Part shown: positions 48,688 through 50,319 of the stretch, piece by piece
Numbering within the stretch: position 1 is the stretch's first letter
Layout: every line of letters starts with the position of its first letter
Origin: Brachionus koreanus
Taxonomy: Eukaryota; Rotifera; Eurotatoria; Ploima; Brachionidae
Direction: 5' to 3'
Length of the DNA: 50,319 bases
Assembly (NCBI GenBank): GCA_016987375.1
Contig: PJRA01000401.1
Span: 931,942-982,260 of the forward strand
The notes under the pieces: model-generated
Database searches by the model: none
What the model saw: the letters and a program-made list of their open reading frames with translations, nothing else
What the model was told of the DNA's origin: nothing
Position numbers and translations under genes: made by a program

Positions 48688-50319
48688 ATGGACTTTGATC
48701 AATCATTCATAGACAAACTTCTCCCACATGTCAAGTCATTTGCTTACACCTGGTTTCACCTACAGGCTGTCAAGCGAAAGCACTTCAAGAGTCAAGACAA
48801 ACGCATGAATTACGACGACGAGCTCAAATTCAAACAACAATTTCAAAACGATAAGCCAAATGCCAAAATAAAATGGGCCATAAGACTATTGATGAAATTG
48901 CGCAAAGATGTACACCGCCTCAATCAGAAGGACCTGATTGATGTGATCACTGGCTCAAGTTCGACTGGCGGCGAGTGCGTCCTAAGCAACCCGGACATGA
49001 AGGGCAAAATGAGACGAATCGACTGTTTGAGACAATCGGACAAAGTGTGGCGTCTTGACCTTGTCATGGTTGTTTTGTTCAAGGGCATTCCGCTTGAGAG
49101 CAGCGACGGTGAACGCCTAGACAAACTACCCGAGTGCAAACATCCTTCTCTATGCATCAATCCCAATCACGCTCTCCTCAATGTTCGTGACCTAGAAGTA
49201 TTCTTAGCCAATTACATAAACAACAGCTACAAGTTAACAAGCAATCAATCAAACGGCATGTTGTATCAGAATATTCGCTCGCCTAGTGTGTTCACACCGC
49301 AAGAATTTTTGTCTTTGTCCGAAATGTCCATTCTGAACGGAGCAAGTGAATCGGACATAAAATGTATGAAATTTTTATTTTTTTGCAAAAAAACTAAAAT
49401 AAATTTCATTAAAAAAAATTTTTTATTTTTTTTTGAAGCAAGTTTGGTAACGTCTGGTTCGCTTTGCATGCAGAATCAGTACGCTTCGGACGAGAATGAA
49501 GACGAGACAGTGGACGACAAGAGCTGCTTGAAAAATCTGGTACAGTCTACCCAGGCATCCAATTCAGAATCGGAGACACCGACTAAAAAAAAGAAGAAAA
49601 CAAAAGACCAATCACTTGATCCTAGGCCCAAGTCAAACATCAGAATAAACGAGTTGTTAGAGCAGATGGAAAAAGGACAAAAATTGGGCGATTCGACAAA
49701 GCCCGATTTTGAGCTAAAAGTAGAAATGGGCAAAAAAGGCCCGCTCAAACGAAGAAGATCGAGCAATCAGATCAAAATAAATGGCAATGTAACTGTGTTG
49801 GACGATAATGCCATTACTGATCCGAGTGATGCGCCTGTGTCCAAGCCGAGTGTAACTGAAGTGCCCGTTCAAGCCATCGCTGACGATCAATCGTCGCACT
49901 CGCAACAAGATGATGAGATTAAAGAACTGCTTAAGTCAAATGAAAAGCCGCTGAATGATCAACAATTTAAGAGCACCAGTCAAAAAGAAAAAACTGATTT
50001 AATGTTCAAAAAATTGCTCAATTCAAATACAAATGGTGATGTGGTTAGTTTTCTGCCTGCCGATACTCATGCAATTAAAGCGGCTACGCCTGTTTTTGAA
50101 CTTCTAATGAGTCCATTGTTTAATTCGATTTTGCCTAATTCCAATTCAAATTCGTCATCTAGTTCTGCATCTAGCAATTCGACTAATTCAACATGTGGAC
50201 ATCATTTGACTAAAACTAGTTTTAATAATTCAATATCAGCACAGCAAAAGTCTAATTCGCCGACTAATTTAGCCAAAAAAGCTAAAATGGACAACAAAGC
50301 AAAAAGTAAGATCAATTTT
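48688..50319 (+). CDS. Nuclear factor I (NFI/CTF) transcription factor, 5' part
   Basis: Site-specific DNA-binding factor for TTGGC(N5)GCCAA palindromes. Exon 1 is 48688-49363, a 75-bp GT-AG intron follows (phase 1), and exon 2 begins at 49439 and runs at least to a good donor at 50306 (GTAAGA), giving at least 514 residues. The DNA-binding domain occupies residues 1-175: [73 protein letters not shown] and [12 protein letters not shown]. The cysteines and histidine that bind zinc in this MH1-related fold are kept. [17 protein letters not shown] corresponds to the short conserved motif after the domain in vertebrate NFI. Exon 2 is a long Ser/Asn/Lys-rich transactivation or nuclear-localisation region ([12 protein letters not shown]). 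The 3' exons lie beyond the window. Confidence 0.96.
   Translation, partial: MDFDQSFIDKLLPHVKSFAYTWFHLQAVKRKHFKSQDKRMNYDDELKFKQQFQNDKPNAKIKWAIRLLMKLRKDVHRLNQKDLIDVITGSSSTGGECVLSNPDMKGKMRRIDCLRQSDKVWRLDLVMVVLFKGIPLESSDGERLDKLPECKHPSLCINPNHALLNVRDLEVFLANYINNSYKLTSNQSNGMLYQNIRSPSVFTPQEFLSLSEMSILNGASESDIKCMKFLFFCKKTKINFIKKNFLFFFEASLVTSGSLCMQNQYASDENEDETVDDKSCLKNLVQSTQASNSESETPTKKKKKTKDQSLDPRPKSNIRINELLEQMEKGQKLGDSTKPDFELKVEMGKKGPLKRRRSSNQIKINGNVTVLDDNAITDPSDAPVSKPSVTEVPVQAIADDQSSHSQQDDEIKELLKSNEKPLNDQQFKSTSQKEKTDLMFKKLLNSNTNGDVVSFLPADTHAIKAATPVFELLMSPLFNSILPNSNSNSSSSSASSNSTNSTCGHHLTKTSFNNSISAQQKSNSPTNLAKKAKMDNKAKSKINF

Noticed and set aside
48924..49908. Several minus-strand frames over the NFI gene
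   Set aside because: Antisense shadows of NFI exons 1 and 2.

Overview
The window is a piece of animal nuclear genome. It is very A+T-rich (roughly three quarters A+T by eye), with small GT-AG introns (many of 43-80 bp), a few large transposon-filled introns, and genes of metazoan signalling and transcription families: a rhodopsin-like GPCR, a GRK4/5/6-type receptor kinase, a RalGPS-type exchange factor, two APMAP-like proteins and a nuclear factor I (NFI) protein. NFI is animal-specific. The A+T bias, tiny introns and wealth of decayed Tc1/mariner, MULE, LINE and piggyBac-like elements suit a small protostome such as a monogonont rotifer; that placement is inference.

Layout: 1-4000 is mostly non-coding, with a 223-bp piggyBac-type MITE (2598-2820) and a possible hAT end. 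4007-7834 (minus strand) holds two tandem APMAP paralogues of five exons each. 8700-9990 is a dead Tc1/mariner copy interrupted by a MULE fragment. 10814-12052 (minus) is a GPCR on one open reading frame. 13293-13565 is a long-armed foldback element. 13566-21880 is a gene desert with LINE debris. 22232-27137 (plus) is a three-exon RalGPS gene whose 2.8-kb intron holds a tRNA-derived SINE. 28835-29180 (plus) and 29242-29802 (minus) are two convergent small genes built from tiny exons, reconstructed here by splice phase. 30992-31598 (plus) encodes a secreted or membrane-anchored protein with 19-residue repeats and a six-cysteine knottin-like end. 32955-33244 and 33582-33923 (both minus) are an unassigned exon and a TPX2-domain protein. 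34516-40345 (minus) is a complete five-exon GRK; one large intron holds an assembly gap (36599-36959), MULE and mariner debris and a 20-21 bp minisatellite. 40346-48687 is repeat-rich. 48688 to the right edge (plus) is the 5' part of an NFI gene.

Functionally, a GPCR, its kinase family and a Ral activator all belong to receptor signalling, but their neighbourhood looks like chance, since eukaryotic genes here are independent units. The least expected material is the pair of micro-exon genes at 28.8-29.8 kb, the knottin-like repeat protein, the cysteine-rich insert inside the RalGPS catalytic domain, and a MITE family whose ends carry a hairpin that is kept while its sequence changes.
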